Shown one piece after another: positions 25,177 through 32,268 of a DNA stretch of 64,000 bases. A model generated the notes under the pieces. That model made no database searches, had not been told where the DNA came from, and was given only the letters and a program-made list of their open reading frames with translations. Origin of the DNA: Clostridia bacterium (GTDB taxonomy: Bacteria; Bacillota_A; Clostridia; Christensenellales; Aristaeellaceae). Made by a program: the position numbers and the translations under genes. The stretch's first letter is position 1; each line of letters begins with the position of its first letter. The stretch covers positions 62,001 to 126,000 of the forward strand of contig JAFQEB010000086.1 in assembly GCA_017399225.1 (NCBI GenBank), in the 5' to 3' direction.

Positions 25177-26079
25177 TCAGTTCTCCTGGGCGATCAGAGC
25201 GTTGACCTTCTCCAGCGTGGGAGGGTTCAAGGGCAGTGGGAAGGCAGTGATGGCCACGCCGGAGCAGGCAGCGGCAAAACGCACGGTTTCCTCGTCGCTC
25301 ATGCCGTGGAGCAGCGCGTACACGCAGCCGGCCTTGTAGGTGTCGCCGGCGCCCAGGGTGCTGCGCACGTCCACCTTGAAAGCGGGCATATGCCTCATGG
25401 GCTGACCCTTGCGGCCGTAATACATGCCGTTCTCACCAGCGGTGATGATGACCAAACCATCCGTATTGGCGGTCAGAAGTTCATACACTTCTTCCAGCGT
25501 GTAGCCCTTGTAGTCGCCGTCCGTGCATTCGTGGGAAAGCACATTGATGGCGGCGTGCTGGTGCAGGTAGGTATCGTGCTTGCAGTCGATGGTCACGTAG
25601 GGCTTACCGTGCTTCACGCACAGCTCGGCCACCATCTGGGTGGATTCCTTGAAGTAGGGGTCAATGCCTACCACCTTGCAGTCGATGATGTCCTGCTCCT
25701 TGGGATCGTTCCAGCGCTTCTCGCCGGATTCATACAGGTGCTGGAAGCGGCCCATGGGGGTGCGGTAAGCGCCGGCAATCAACACATGATCCACCAAGCC
25801 CTCCCACTCCGGGTCAAAGTACACGGAGGACAGATCCACGGTCTTGTCGGCGTAGAAGGAGCGGATCAGCTCCGCGGGCTCCTGACCGATGTGGGTGCCG
25901 TCTATTTTCACATTGACGCCAAGGGAAGAAAGCACCGTAGCCGCCGTGCCGGTTTCGCCGCCGGGAAGGAAGTAGCGGGCGAGGATCTCGCTGTAGGAGT
26001 CCGGCTGGGGAAATTCGCCCTTCAGCAGGAAAGAATGGGTTCCGAGAATCTGACCATGGAGATAGACTTCAGCTTTCAT
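25177..26079 (-). CDS. PfkB family carbohydrate kinase
   Basis: A 300 aa ribokinase-fold sugar or nucleoside kinase. It shows GGETGTAATVLSSLG (about residue 44, the substrate-side glycine pair) and the C-terminal signature VRSTLGAGDTYKAG (about residue 250), where GAGD holds the catalytic aspartate and anion hole. AGGAGG precedes the ATG at 26079. It lies 29 bases after a nucleotidyltransferase-like gene and is probably in the TetR-controlled operon. The substrate is unknown. Confidence 0.88.
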   Translation of the reverse strand: MKAEVYLHGQILGTHSFLLKGEFPQPDSYSEILARYFLPGGETGTAATVLSSLGVNVKIDGTHIGQEPAELIRSFYADKTVDLSSVYFDPEWEGLVDHVLIAGAYRTPMGRFQHLYESGEKRWNDPKEQDIIDCKVVGIDPYFKESTQMVAELCVKHGKPYVTIDCKHDTYLHQHAAINVLSHECTDGDYKGYTLEEVYELLTANTDGLVIITAGENGMYYGRKGQPMRHMPAFKVDVRSTLGAGDTYKAGCVYALLHGMSDEETVRFAAACSGVAITAFPLPLNPPTLEKVNALIAQEN

Positions 26080-26108
26080 GGTATGGCCTCCTGATAACGA
26101 TCTTATTT

Positions 26109-26798
26109 TTACAGGGATGCCCCTGCAATGGACGATGTGCGAGCAAGTACCTCCTGGCACCAAGAATACAGCAGGGCAAAGGCCCCGTCAAAGTCAAACG
26201 GTTCTCCATTTGCGAGGGCAATTGCCGTTTCCAGCACCAGTCTGTCCTGCCCCGTCAGGGATGCCAGCAATTCTTGTTTGGTACCAATGAATCTGTCTGT
26301 TTCCAGATAATGCAGGTTTTGCAGGATGAAGAAAACCTGTTTGTAGGTTCCCGGCAGCGCCGCCACACTTCTTTCTGAGGGAGCATGGATATAGCGGTGG
26401 CATATCTCATGATACAGATTGCCAAGGCTCATTTTCACAAAAGCGATTACGTCATGCTCCGTATACGACGGAACCAGATCAGCCAGCATGCCGCAATAGT
26501 CCTTGGTGGTATTGAGCAGGTGGCAGATCTCCAACGGATTCCAATGCCTCAATTCTTCTGCACCGCAAATGAAGCCACAGGACTTGTTCACTTCAGGCAG
26601 AGAAGCAATAGCATTCCGGTAGACATTCAGATCGGCAACGGTCATTTGATCGATAACCACCATGACATCAATATCGCTGTGCTCGGTGGCCTCACCCCGC
26701 AGATAGCTGCCCTGTAGGCCCACATAGAGCAGACGATCCTGGAAGGCCTCCTTCAGCAGCACAATCAGCGATGAAATGTATGCATTAGGTTGAAACAT
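26109..26798 (-). CDS. Nucleotidyltransferase-domain protein (DNA polymerase beta superfamily)
   Basis: A 229 aa protein. The N-terminal domain has the pol-beta motif GSYLRGEATEHSDIDVMVV (residues about 30-48), with the paired aspartates that bind Mg-NTP. The rest is helical and resembles aminoglycoside-adenylyltransferase-like or HEPN-type C-terminal regions, without a clear match. AAAGGAA precedes the ATG. It is third in a TetR-38 aa-NTase-PfkB gene row. Antibiotic modification, toxin/antitoxin and regulatory roles are all possible. Confidence 0.8.
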   Translation of the reverse strand: MFQPNAYISSLIVLLKEAFQDRLLYVGLQGSYLRGEATEHSDIDVMVVIDQMTVADLNVYRNAIASLPEVNKSCGFICGAEELRHWNPLEICHLLNTTKDYCGMLADLVPSYTEHDVIAFVKMSLGNLYHEICHRYIHAPSERSVAALPGTYKQVFFILQNLHYLETDRFIGTKQELLASLTGQDRLVLETAIALANGEPFDFDGAFALLYSWCQEVLARTSSIAGASL

Positions 26799-26828
26799 GG
26801 CTATTCCTTTCTTTCCGCAGTTGCAGTG

Positions 26829-26945
26829 TCATTTCGCATTGCCATTGACCTGACGGATATATTCCTCCTTGGGGATCATAGGGGCGTAATCCACCATTAC
26901 AGCGTTCTGTTGATTGTGAAATACAAAAGGCACAGTATACTTCAT
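26829..26945 (-). CDS. 38-residue protein translationally coupled to the TetR gene
   Basis: ATG at 26945 overlaps the TetR stop (ATGA). The frame encodes 38 residues starting MKYTVPFVFHNQQNAVMVDY and ends 30 bases before the nucleotidyltransferase start. There is no membrane segment and no cysteine. I do not recognise it. The overlap with the TetR stop and fit within the gene row are the reasons to accept it; it may be a leader-like or remnant peptide. Confidence 0.55.
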   Translation of the reverse strand: MKYTVPFVFHNQQNAVMVDYAPMIPKEEYIRQVNGNAK

Positions 26946-27565
26946 AACAGCAACTCACCGGCATGTATTTCATGATCCTGCTGGTTGATCGCAATAAAGT
27001 ACCGGACAAACTTCTCAATGCGCTCCATCACTTCAGCCTCCCGGTCCGGTTCGCGGGTATACAGATGCACCAGAGAGGTGATGGGCGATGTGAACGCGAA
27101 CGCGAGCATTTCAGGGTCTGATTGCTTCAATAGTCCGTTTTGCATCATCTGTCCAAACATCACCGCGAACATGTTGGCAAGACCCTCCAGGAAATGCTTG
27201 GTAGCCAGTTTGCATACCCGCGCATCGTGGAACTGCTCTGTCAGAAGCAGCTTTCTGGTCAGCTGAATTTGAGGATCGCGGATGGTAAAGCCGATCAGTC
27301 GCATGGTCAGCGCAACCAGCTCCTCGCTGCTCCTGGGCGTAGGCGGCAGATTGCTCATGGAGCCGAAACGGGCGGCATAGTAGGCTTCCATCTTATCCAG
27401 CAGAGCATTCCAGATGGCCTCTTTGCTGTCGTAGTGCTTGTACAAGGCCGACTTGCTGAGTCCCAGTTGTGCGGCAAGATCACGCAGGTTGGTGCCACGA
27501 TAGCCGTTTTCGGCAAACATGATGAGTGCTTCGTTCAAAATGCGGTCTTTTGTTGAGATTTCCAT
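26942..27565 (-). CDS. TetR family transcriptional regulator
   Basis: A 207 aa repressor. The N-terminal helix-turn-helix is textbook: TKDRILNEALIMFAENGYRGTNLRDLAAQLGLSKSALYKHYDSKEAIWNALL (residues 4-55). The C-terminal ligand domain has no recognisable specificity. The ATG at 27565 is 5 bases after GGAGG. Two GTGACC-N4-GGTCAC palindromes lie inside and just after its promoter, so it very likely represses its own operon (38 aa protein, nucleotidyltransferase, PfkB kinase). Confidence 0.93.
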   Translation of the reverse strand: MEISTKDRILNEALIMFAENGYRGTNLRDLAAQLGLSKSALYKHYDSKEAIWNALLDKMEAYYAARFGSMSNLPPTPRSSEELVALTMRLIGFTIRDPQIQLTRKLLLTEQFHDARVCKLATKHFLEGLANMFAVMFGQMMQNGLLKQSDPEMLAFAFTSPITSLVHLYTREPDREAEVMERIEKFVRYFIAINQQDHEIHAGELLL

Positions 27566-27590
27566 GATGACCTCCATATAGCGCGTCGAG

Positions 27591-27606
27591 GTGACCAATC
27601 GGTCAC
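27591..27606. promoter_or_regulatory. TetR operator O1
   Basis: The perfect inverted repeat GTGACCAATCGGTCAC covers the expected transcription start (near 27604) of the TetR operon. Confidence 0.85.
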
Positions 27607-27610
27607 CCAT

Positions 27611-27639
27611 ATTATAGTGACCAAATGGTCACCTGTCAA
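27611..27639 (-). promoter_or_regulatory. Consensus promoter of the TetR operon
   Basis: On the minus strand TTGACA (27639-27634) and TATAAT (27616-27611), both perfect, are 17 bases apart. The spacer is occupied by operator O2. Confidence 0.92.
27617..27632. promoter_or_regulatory. TetR operator O2
   Basis: GTGACCAAATGGTCAC fills the spacer between -35 and -10. Its centre is 26 bases from that of O1, so two repressor dimers could bind side by side and exclude RNA polymerase. Confidence 0.85.
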
Positions 27640-27711
27640 TGTGGAGTTTCATTTTCTTGCGGAGCATCCGAAGATATATCAAACACATCATTTTCATTGT
27701 GAACCTCCTGC

Positions 27712-27752
27712 AAAAAAATAGCCTGGGCTATTACTCAACAATAACCCAAGCT
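27712..27752 (-). terminator. Leftward terminator upstream of the TetR operon
   Basis: AGCTTGGGTTATT pairs with AATAGCCCAGGCT (two wobbles) on the minus strand and is followed by seven T after one A. No intact gene now feeds into it, which suggests it outlived a lost gene. Confidence 0.7.
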
Positions 27753-27850
27753 CACTTGGACACCTAATCCGGCATTTCGGTGCTACGGCACACTGCCTCC
27801 GGTGACAAGTTCATCATACACCTTTTCTCCTGAGGAAGCAATAGGGCAGG

Positions 27851-27990
27851 GTGATTCAGCGGACCCGCCAGCAGCGCGGTCTGTCCCAGCTGCAGCTGAG
27901 CGAGAAGCGGGACGTCAGCTGCGGCAAGATCAAGCGTTTTGAAACCGGCAGCAGGAATTCACTGTACGCCCTGGCCAAGACCTGTCTTAC
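27851..27990 (+). pseudogene. XRE-type helix-turn-helix remnant
   Basis: A GTG-started frame reads VIQRTRQQRGLSQLQLSEK then DVSCGKIKRFETGSRNSL, the spacing of an XRE/HipB helix-turn-helix. Similarity ends near 27990 where the arabinofuranosidase gene's end begins on the other strand. No complete regulator can be assembled, so I call it a fragment. Confidence 0.45.
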
Positions 27991-28023
27991 AAGGAGCGCC
28001 CAATGGAAGTCGCTTCGGTTTGC

Positions 28024-29505
28024 TTATTTGACCGCCACGGCCACCACAGAACAAGGCGGCAGCTTCACCTGCAGTTTGCCATTTTCCACCTGTGCTGTCC
28101 ACGGCTGGATCGTCACGTCCTCCGGATGATTGAAATCATTGAAGGCATGCGTATCCGCCGTCAGGATCCGTGCCTGCGTCTCATGGGCGTCAAAATGGCA
28201 AAGATCGCAGTCGATCTGCACTTCCTCCGTCAGGGAGCAGTTGGCGAGGGTCAGGGTCATCACGCCCTCCTTGATGGAGACCGAACTGGATACCATAGGC
28301 GCTTTATGGGCTTCGTCTGCCTTGTCCGCATCGGTGTAGCAGTACACCGCCGTGCCGCCCTGATGCTCCTTGTACAGGTCAAATACATGGTAGGTGGGCG
28401 TTTTGACCAGCTGCTCGCCGTCCGTGAGCAGAATGGACTGCAGCACGTTCACCGTTTGGGCAAGGTTGGCCATCATCACACGCCTGGCATGGCGGTTGAA
28501 GATATTCAGGTGGATGGCTGCCACCAGGGCGTCGCGCATGGCGTTTTGCTGGTAAAGGAAGCCGGGATTGGTGCCGGGCTCCACCTGATGCCAGCAGCCC
28601 CATTCGCCGATGATCAAGCCGATCCGGTTCTCCGGGTCGTAGCGGTTCATGATCTCCGTGTGGCGGGTCAGCAGCTCATCGCAGAAGAAGGCGCTGTCCA
28701 TGGTGGCATAGTGGAGCGCGTCGTCAAAATCCGTGGCAGAGTCCATCTGCGGATGGATGGGCATGGTGTAGTAGTGCAGGTCGATGCCCCCGGCCAGCGG
28801 ATAGCCGCCCCAGCCCTTCGAGAGGGACTTCATCATCGTTTCCATCCAGCCGTAATCTGCAGAGGAGGGACCGCAGGCAATGCGGCACAGGCGGTTGCCG
28901 TTATGGTCACGGCAGAATGCGCCGAATCTGCGGAACTCCGCAGCGTAGGTCTCTGCGCTCATTTCGCCGCCGCAGCCCCAGTTTTCATTGCCCACACCCA
29001 GGAATTCCACCCTCCAGGGCTCGTCCTGGCCGTTGGTCCTGCGGGCTTCAGCCATGGGCGTCCCTACAGCGGTCATGTATTCCACCCACTCTGCCATTTC
29101 CTGCACGGTGCCGGAGCCCACGTTGCCGTTGATATAGGGCTTTGCACCGATTTGACGGCACAGCTCCATATATTCATGAGTACCGAAGGAGTTGTCCTCG
29201 ATCACGCCGCCCCAGTTGATGTTCACCATCTTTTTTCGGCTTTCCCTGGGGCCGATACCGTCCTGCCAGTGATACTCCTCGGCAAAGCAGCCGCCCGGCC
29301 AGCGGATGGTGGGCACGCGGATCTGCCGGAAGGCCTCGGCCACGTCCTTTCGGATGCCCTTTTCGTTGGGGATGGGGCTGTCCTCGCCCACGAAGATGCC
29401 GCCATAGATGCAGCGGCCCAGATGCTCGGCAAAATGGCCGTAGATCTCCGGACGGATGGTGGCAATCACATCCTTTGCGTTGACCAGCATGGCAATATGC
29501 TTCAT
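28024..29505 (-). CDS. Alpha-L-arabinofuranosidase, GH51
   Basis: A 493 aa cytoplasmic GH51 enzyme (no signal peptide) that releases terminal arabinofuranose from arabino-oligosaccharides. Features in order are EIYGHFAEHLGRCIYGGIFV (about residues 20-39), RWPGGCFAEEYHW, GVGNENWGCGGEM with the acid/base glutamate (about 171), HYYTMPIHP, and IIGEWGCWH with the nucleophile glutamate (about 290). AAGGAGG is 7 bases before the ATG at 29505. It is transcribed divergently from an AraC-type regulator through overlapping promoters. A second GH51 occurs at 60122. Confidence 0.95.
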   Translation of the reverse strand: MKHIAMLVNAKDVIATIRPEIYGHFAEHLGRCIYGGIFVGEDSPIPNEKGIRKDVAEAFRQIRVPTIRWPGGCFAEEYHWQDGIGPRESRKKMVNINWGGVIEDNSFGTHEYMELCRQIGAKPYINGNVGSGTVQEMAEWVEYMTAVGTPMAEARRTNGQDEPWRVEFLGVGNENWGCGGEMSAETYAAEFRRFGAFCRDHNGNRLCRIACGPSSADYGWMETMMKSLSKGWGGYPLAGGIDLHYYTMPIHPQMDSATDFDDALHYATMDSAFFCDELLTRHTEIMNRYDPENRIGLIIGEWGCWHQVEPGTNPGFLYQQNAMRDALVAAIHLNIFNRHARRVMMANLAQTVNVLQSILLTDGEQLVKTPTYHVFDLYKEHQGGTAVYCYTDADKADEAHKAPMVSSSVSIKEGVMTLTLANCSLTEEVQIDCDLCHFDAHETQARILTADTHAFNDFNHPEDVTIQPWTAQVENGKLQVKLPPCSVVAVAVK

Positions 29506-29539
29506 CGGGATACCTCCTTGACTGATTTTCTGTACGTTC

Positions 29540-29568
29540 ATTGTATCAGCTTGACAGATGCAAAACAA
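29540..29568 (-). promoter_or_regulatory. Promoter of the GH51 gene
   Basis: Minus-strand TTGTTT (29568-29563) and TACAAT (29545-29540), spacer 17. It overlaps the divergent AraC promoter, so both cannot be occupied at once. Confidence 0.65.
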
Positions 29569-29579
29569 TGATTTATCCT
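29551..29579 (+). promoter_or_regulatory. Promoter of the AraC-type regulator gene
   Basis: TTGACA (29551-29556) and TATCCT (29574-29579), spacer 17, reading right. The start near 29586 leaves about 33 nt before the ATG. Confidence 0.75.
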
Positions 29580-29618
29580 ATGTGTATACTGATGAATCCT
29601 ACGGAGGAGGAGCCGGCC

Positions 29619-30386
29619 ATGCTGCACCTGCATGCCATTGGTATGGACATCCATCATCACGGGGCTTTCAGCATTCAGCGTCCCCACGGTTCCGGCGACT
29701 GGCTGCTGGTGATCTTCAAGACGGATGCTCTGCTGACATTGGACGGCAGAGAACTCCCCGCCGCCCCAGGCAGCGCTGTGCTGTTTAAGCCCGGACAGCA
29801 GCAAATGTACCGTTCTGTTACCGGGGCATACATCAATCATTTTCTTCACTTCATCGGAGACGAGGCTGACGATTTGTCCGCACTGCCCTGCGGAAGGCTG
29901 CTGACGCTCAGCAATTTGCGGGAAGTAGAGGAATTGATGCAATTGCTGTGCCGGGAGCAGGTTTCACCTTCCGAACAAAGGTACACATGTGTAAACCTGC
30001 TGCTGCAATTGCTGTTGATCAAGTTGTCCGATGGATGCACCAGCCGCAAGCCGACGGCGCATGGTGCTCACGTCGCACAAATGAACATGCTGCGGGCTGA
30101 CCTGTACGCCAATCCCGGGAAATACGCCTCTGTGACTGAGATGGCGTCTGCCGCAGGGCTGAGCCTGTCGTATTTCCACCAGCTGTACCGGGAGCGGTTT
30201 GGCGTCAGCTGCTATGAGGATCTGCTGGCTGCCCGCATGAATGCCGCCCGGTACTATCTGCAGCATACTGAACTGACTGTCCGAGAGATTGCAGCCCTGT
30301 GCGGTTATGAGAACGATGTGGTGTTCATGCGGCTGTTCAAAGGACGCTTGGGTGTGACGCCTACGGAGTACAGGGGACATATATAA
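29619..30386 (+). CDS. AraC family transcriptional regulator
   Basis: A 255 aa regulator with an N-terminal cupin-like sensing part (GDWLLVIFKTDALLTLDG, FKPGQQQMYRS) and a C-terminal double helix-turn-helix: ASVTEMASAAGLSLSYFHQLYRERFGVSCYEDLLAARMNAARYYL and TVREIAALCGYENDVVFMRLFKGRLGVTPTEYR. The ATG at 29619 follows GGAGGAGG by about 8 bases; an upstream in-frame TTG lies inside the promoter. It is divergent from GH51 and should activate it in response to arabinose or arabino-oligosaccharides. Confidence 0.93.
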   Translation: MLHLHAIGMDIHHHGAFSIQRPHGSGDWLLVIFKTDALLTLDGRELPAAPGSAVLFKPGQQQMYRSVTGAYINHFLHFIGDEADDLSALPCGRLLTLSNLREVEELMQLLCREQVSPSEQRYTCVNLLLQLLLIKLSDGCTSRKPTAHGAHVAQMNMLRADLYANPGKYASVTEMASAAGLSLSYFHQLYRERFGVSCYEDLLAARMNAARYYLQHTELTVREIAALCGYENDVVFMRLFKGRLGVTPTEYRGHI

Positions 30387-30416
30387 CACTGCAGCCAATG
30401 CTCCGGGAGCGTCACA
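30387..30416. other. Junction between the AraC gene and the ParA stump
   Basis: Only 30 bases separate the AraC stop from the point where ParA similarity ends, which marks the break where the partition gene was cut. Confidence 0.4.
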
Positions 30417-30470
30417 CACGCCGCCCTTTTGATTAGCGATGGCAATCGTTGTTGCAGACAAATGGTTCAC
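30417..30470 (-). pseudogene. Truncated ParA-type partition ATPase (N-terminal stump)
   Basis: A GTG start at 30470, preceded by GGAGGTG, opens a frame reading VNHLSATTIAIANQKGGV. This is the N-terminus of ICE/plasmid ParA proteins up to the first glycines of the deviant Walker A box; then similarity stops (CDAPGAL). The expected GKTT and the rest of about 250 aa are gone. It is a remnant of a conjugative or integrative element. Confidence 0.75.
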
Positions 30471-30619
30471 CTCCAATTCAAGTGATCTTTCTGCAATGCG
30501 ACAAACACAAAGAGCACATAGCATTCTATTTACTGTGCGCTCATATCGGTTTATTTTGTTTTGGTCAGATTCAGCTAAACTTGGTCAAAACCTATCAGCT
30601 TGATTTGCGTCAGCAGCAT

Positions 30620-30730
30620 CCCATTTCAGACACCGAAATGGGGGTGAAATAGCGGTCATTTAACCCTTTTCTTCACCCATTATTTCACCCTTTTTTCACC
30701 CATAATGGAGTTTCACCCATATTTCACCCT
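30620..30730. repeat. TTTCACCC direct repeats (possible integrase arm sites)
   Basis: TTCACCC occurs at 30672, 30684, 30695, 30712 and 30723, spaced 12, 11, 17 and 11 bases. One inverted copy (GGGTGAAAT) lies near 30641. A CCCATTTC/GAAATGGG hairpin precedes them. Helically phased short repeats near an attachment core and an integrase gene resemble tyrosine-recombinase arm-binding sites. Confidence 0.5.
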
Positions 30731-30776
30731 TAAAAAATGGATCAGATTAGGACAGAATGAGTCAAACCGCTACAAA

Positions 30777-30809
30777 AGGAAAAACCCCGGAAACTCAGTG
30801 TTTCCGGGG
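30777..30809 (-). terminator. Terminator following the rpsI tail
   Basis: On the minus strand CCCCGGAAAC and GTTTCCGGGG form a perfect 10-base stem followed by TTTTT. It lies 23 bases after the S9 stop codon remnant. Confidence 0.9.
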
Positions 30810-30832
30810 CTTTCAGGCACTTTTCTGATGAA

Positions 30833-30881
30833 ATTAGCGCTTGGAGAACTGAGGCGCACGACGGGCAGCCTTCAGGCCGTA
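30833..30881 (-). pseudogene. 3'-terminal fragment of rpsI (attachment site copy)
   Basis: The minus strand encodes YGLKAARRAPQFSKR and a stop (30881-30834), the C-terminus of ribosomal protein S9. The codon before it is TAG and no further S9 sequence exists upstream. Its last 16 bases recur at 23928-23943. It is followed by a terminator and preceded, 98 bases away, by the end of a tyrosine integrase gene. This is the usual sign of site-specific integration into rpsI; the intact gene must lie outside this window. Confidence 0.8.
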
Positions 30882-30939
30882 CTACTTCTGTCAGAAACCC
30901 TGAAGCCCTTGAATTTCAAGGGTTTTTCGTTTGCTTGCC

Positions 30940-30968
30940 GGGATTTAACCCCTATTTAACCCCTACAA
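30940..30968. repeat. TTTAACCCC repeats next to the integrase gene
   Basis: Two copies of ATTTAACCCCT lie 11 bases apart between the rpsI tail and the integrase stop. They may be the second set of integrase arm sites on the other side of the core. Confidence 0.45.
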
Positions 30969-30979
30969 ACTGTGCCATA

Positions 30980-32185
30980 TCAGGTAGCCTGACCAAACGC
31001 TGAATTCACAAAGCCCAGCAGCTGTTCAGGTCTATTATACTTGACCTTCGCATAAATGTCCATAGTTACTTTACTATTTTCATGTCCTGCAAGGTACTGA
31101 ACAGTTTTGGGGTCAACCGAGGCGTAAATCAGGTTGGTGATATATGTGTGCCGCAACTGGTGCGGCGTCACCTGGAAGTCCAGGCTATATACCACATGAC
31201 CATTATGACCAGCCTTTTCACCAAGAACCGGTGTTACTGTCTTGGTAATGCGCTGTCCATTGATGTAGCGCACATAGGTACGTTCCTTTGTGGTACGAGT
31301 GACGATGTACTGCCATACTCTCTTGAACTGCGTGTAAGTCAGTGGGCCATCATCGCTATTGGCAACAACGTAATCCGATGTGGACTTGCTCCTGGCTTCA
31401 CGAAGACATTCAGCGAGATTGTTGGGGATCGGAATATCCCGATGAGCCGCTTTTGTTTTCAGCTCGGTACAAACCACCGGGCGATTGTGTTCAGAGTGCC
31501 ACGCCCTGCGAACGGTGATGTATGGTACGTCACCATCAAGGTAAACGCTGTCCCACTGTAATCCGAGGATTTCTTCACGTCTCAGACCAGCGTAGAGGCC
31601 GATCATCACAAAGACATAGGGCGGCAAGCCTTTGATAGCTGAAAGCAGTTTGTCAACCTGAGCGTCAGTCAGAGCATCCCTGTCTTTCTGCGGCTTGCCA
31701 CCCTTAGCTGAAATACGCTCACAGGGGGAACTGTCGATGATGTGACTATCGACTGCTGACCTAAAGATCGCCTTATACAGCATGTGTACACCGCGATATA
31801 CCGAAACAGACTTTTTCGACACGGGTACAAGTGCCAGTCGAACATCATCTGCCGTTACATTGGCCATATACATATGACCCAAAGGAGCAATAATGTAGTT
31901 TTTCACCTTGGATGTATAGTCAATCAGGGTCGTTGTCCTGATGTGTGCAGACTGCATCAGCAGCCAGCGCTCGCAGTATTCAGCAACAGTAGGAGTTGCT
32001 CTGCGAAAGGCGGCTTCCTCAATCTGACGCTTGGCTTCTTCCACCTTTTCATAGAGTTCCTCGGGAGTCTTGGCATAAAGAGCCACCCGCTTGCCATCGG
32101 CATCTTCAACACGTGTTCTGAAGTATTCAATGCCGTTAAGGATCACAGTCCCATAGGCAGGGATCTGCTTTTTCTTTCTGCCCAT
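30980..32185 (-). CDS. Tyrosine recombinase / integrase (Tn916-Int type)
   Basis: A 401 aa site-specific recombinase. The N-terminal arm-binding part (GRKKKQIPAYGTVILNGIEYFRTRVED) is followed by a SAM-like core-binding domain and the catalytic domain. Catalytic residues are R in YAGLRREEILGLQW (about residue 202), K in ELKTKAAHRDIP, HxLR in TPHQLRHTYITNL (about 345), H in LAGHENSKVTM and the nucleophilic tyrosine in MDIYAKV (about 380). GAGGTGAC precedes the ATG. It ends 98 bases from an rpsI 3' fragment and follows an excisionase gene, so it most likely drove integration at rpsI. Confidence 0.95.
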   Translation of the reverse strand: MGRKKKQIPAYGTVILNGIEYFRTRVEDADGKRVALYAKTPEELYEKVEEAKRQIEEAAFRRATPTVAEYCERWLLMQSAHIRTTTLIDYTSKVKNYIIAPLGHMYMANVTADDVRLALVPVSKKSVSVYRGVHMLYKAIFRSAVDSHIIDSSPCERISAKGGKPQKDRDALTDAQVDKLLSAIKGLPPYVFVMIGLYAGLRREEILGLQWDSVYLDGDVPYITVRRAWHSEHNRPVVCTELKTKAAHRDIPIPNNLAECLREARSKSTSDYVVANSDDGPLTYTQFKRVWQYIVTRTTKERTYVRYINGQRITKTVTPVLGEKAGHNGHVVYSLDFQVTPHQLRHTYITNLIYASVDPKTVQYLAGHENSKVTMDIYAKVKYNRPEQLLGFVNSAFGQAT

Positions 32186-32268
32186 TTTGTCACCTCATGG
32201 TTTATTTCTTACAGCTGCTGCAATACTGTTGTACCAAACATCCAGCTTTTCAGCAATGATGTCGCAGG

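Noticed and set aside
27629..27697. 22-codon minus-strand frame (MKMMCLIYLRMLRKK...) with AGGAGG
   Set aside because: The ribosome binding site is good, but it lies after a terminator with no promoter between and runs into the TetR promoter; probably a remnant.
30620..30730. TTTCACCC repeats considered as a CRISPR array
   Set aside because: Units are 7-8 bases with 4-9 base gaps, far too short, and no cas genes are present anywhere in the window.
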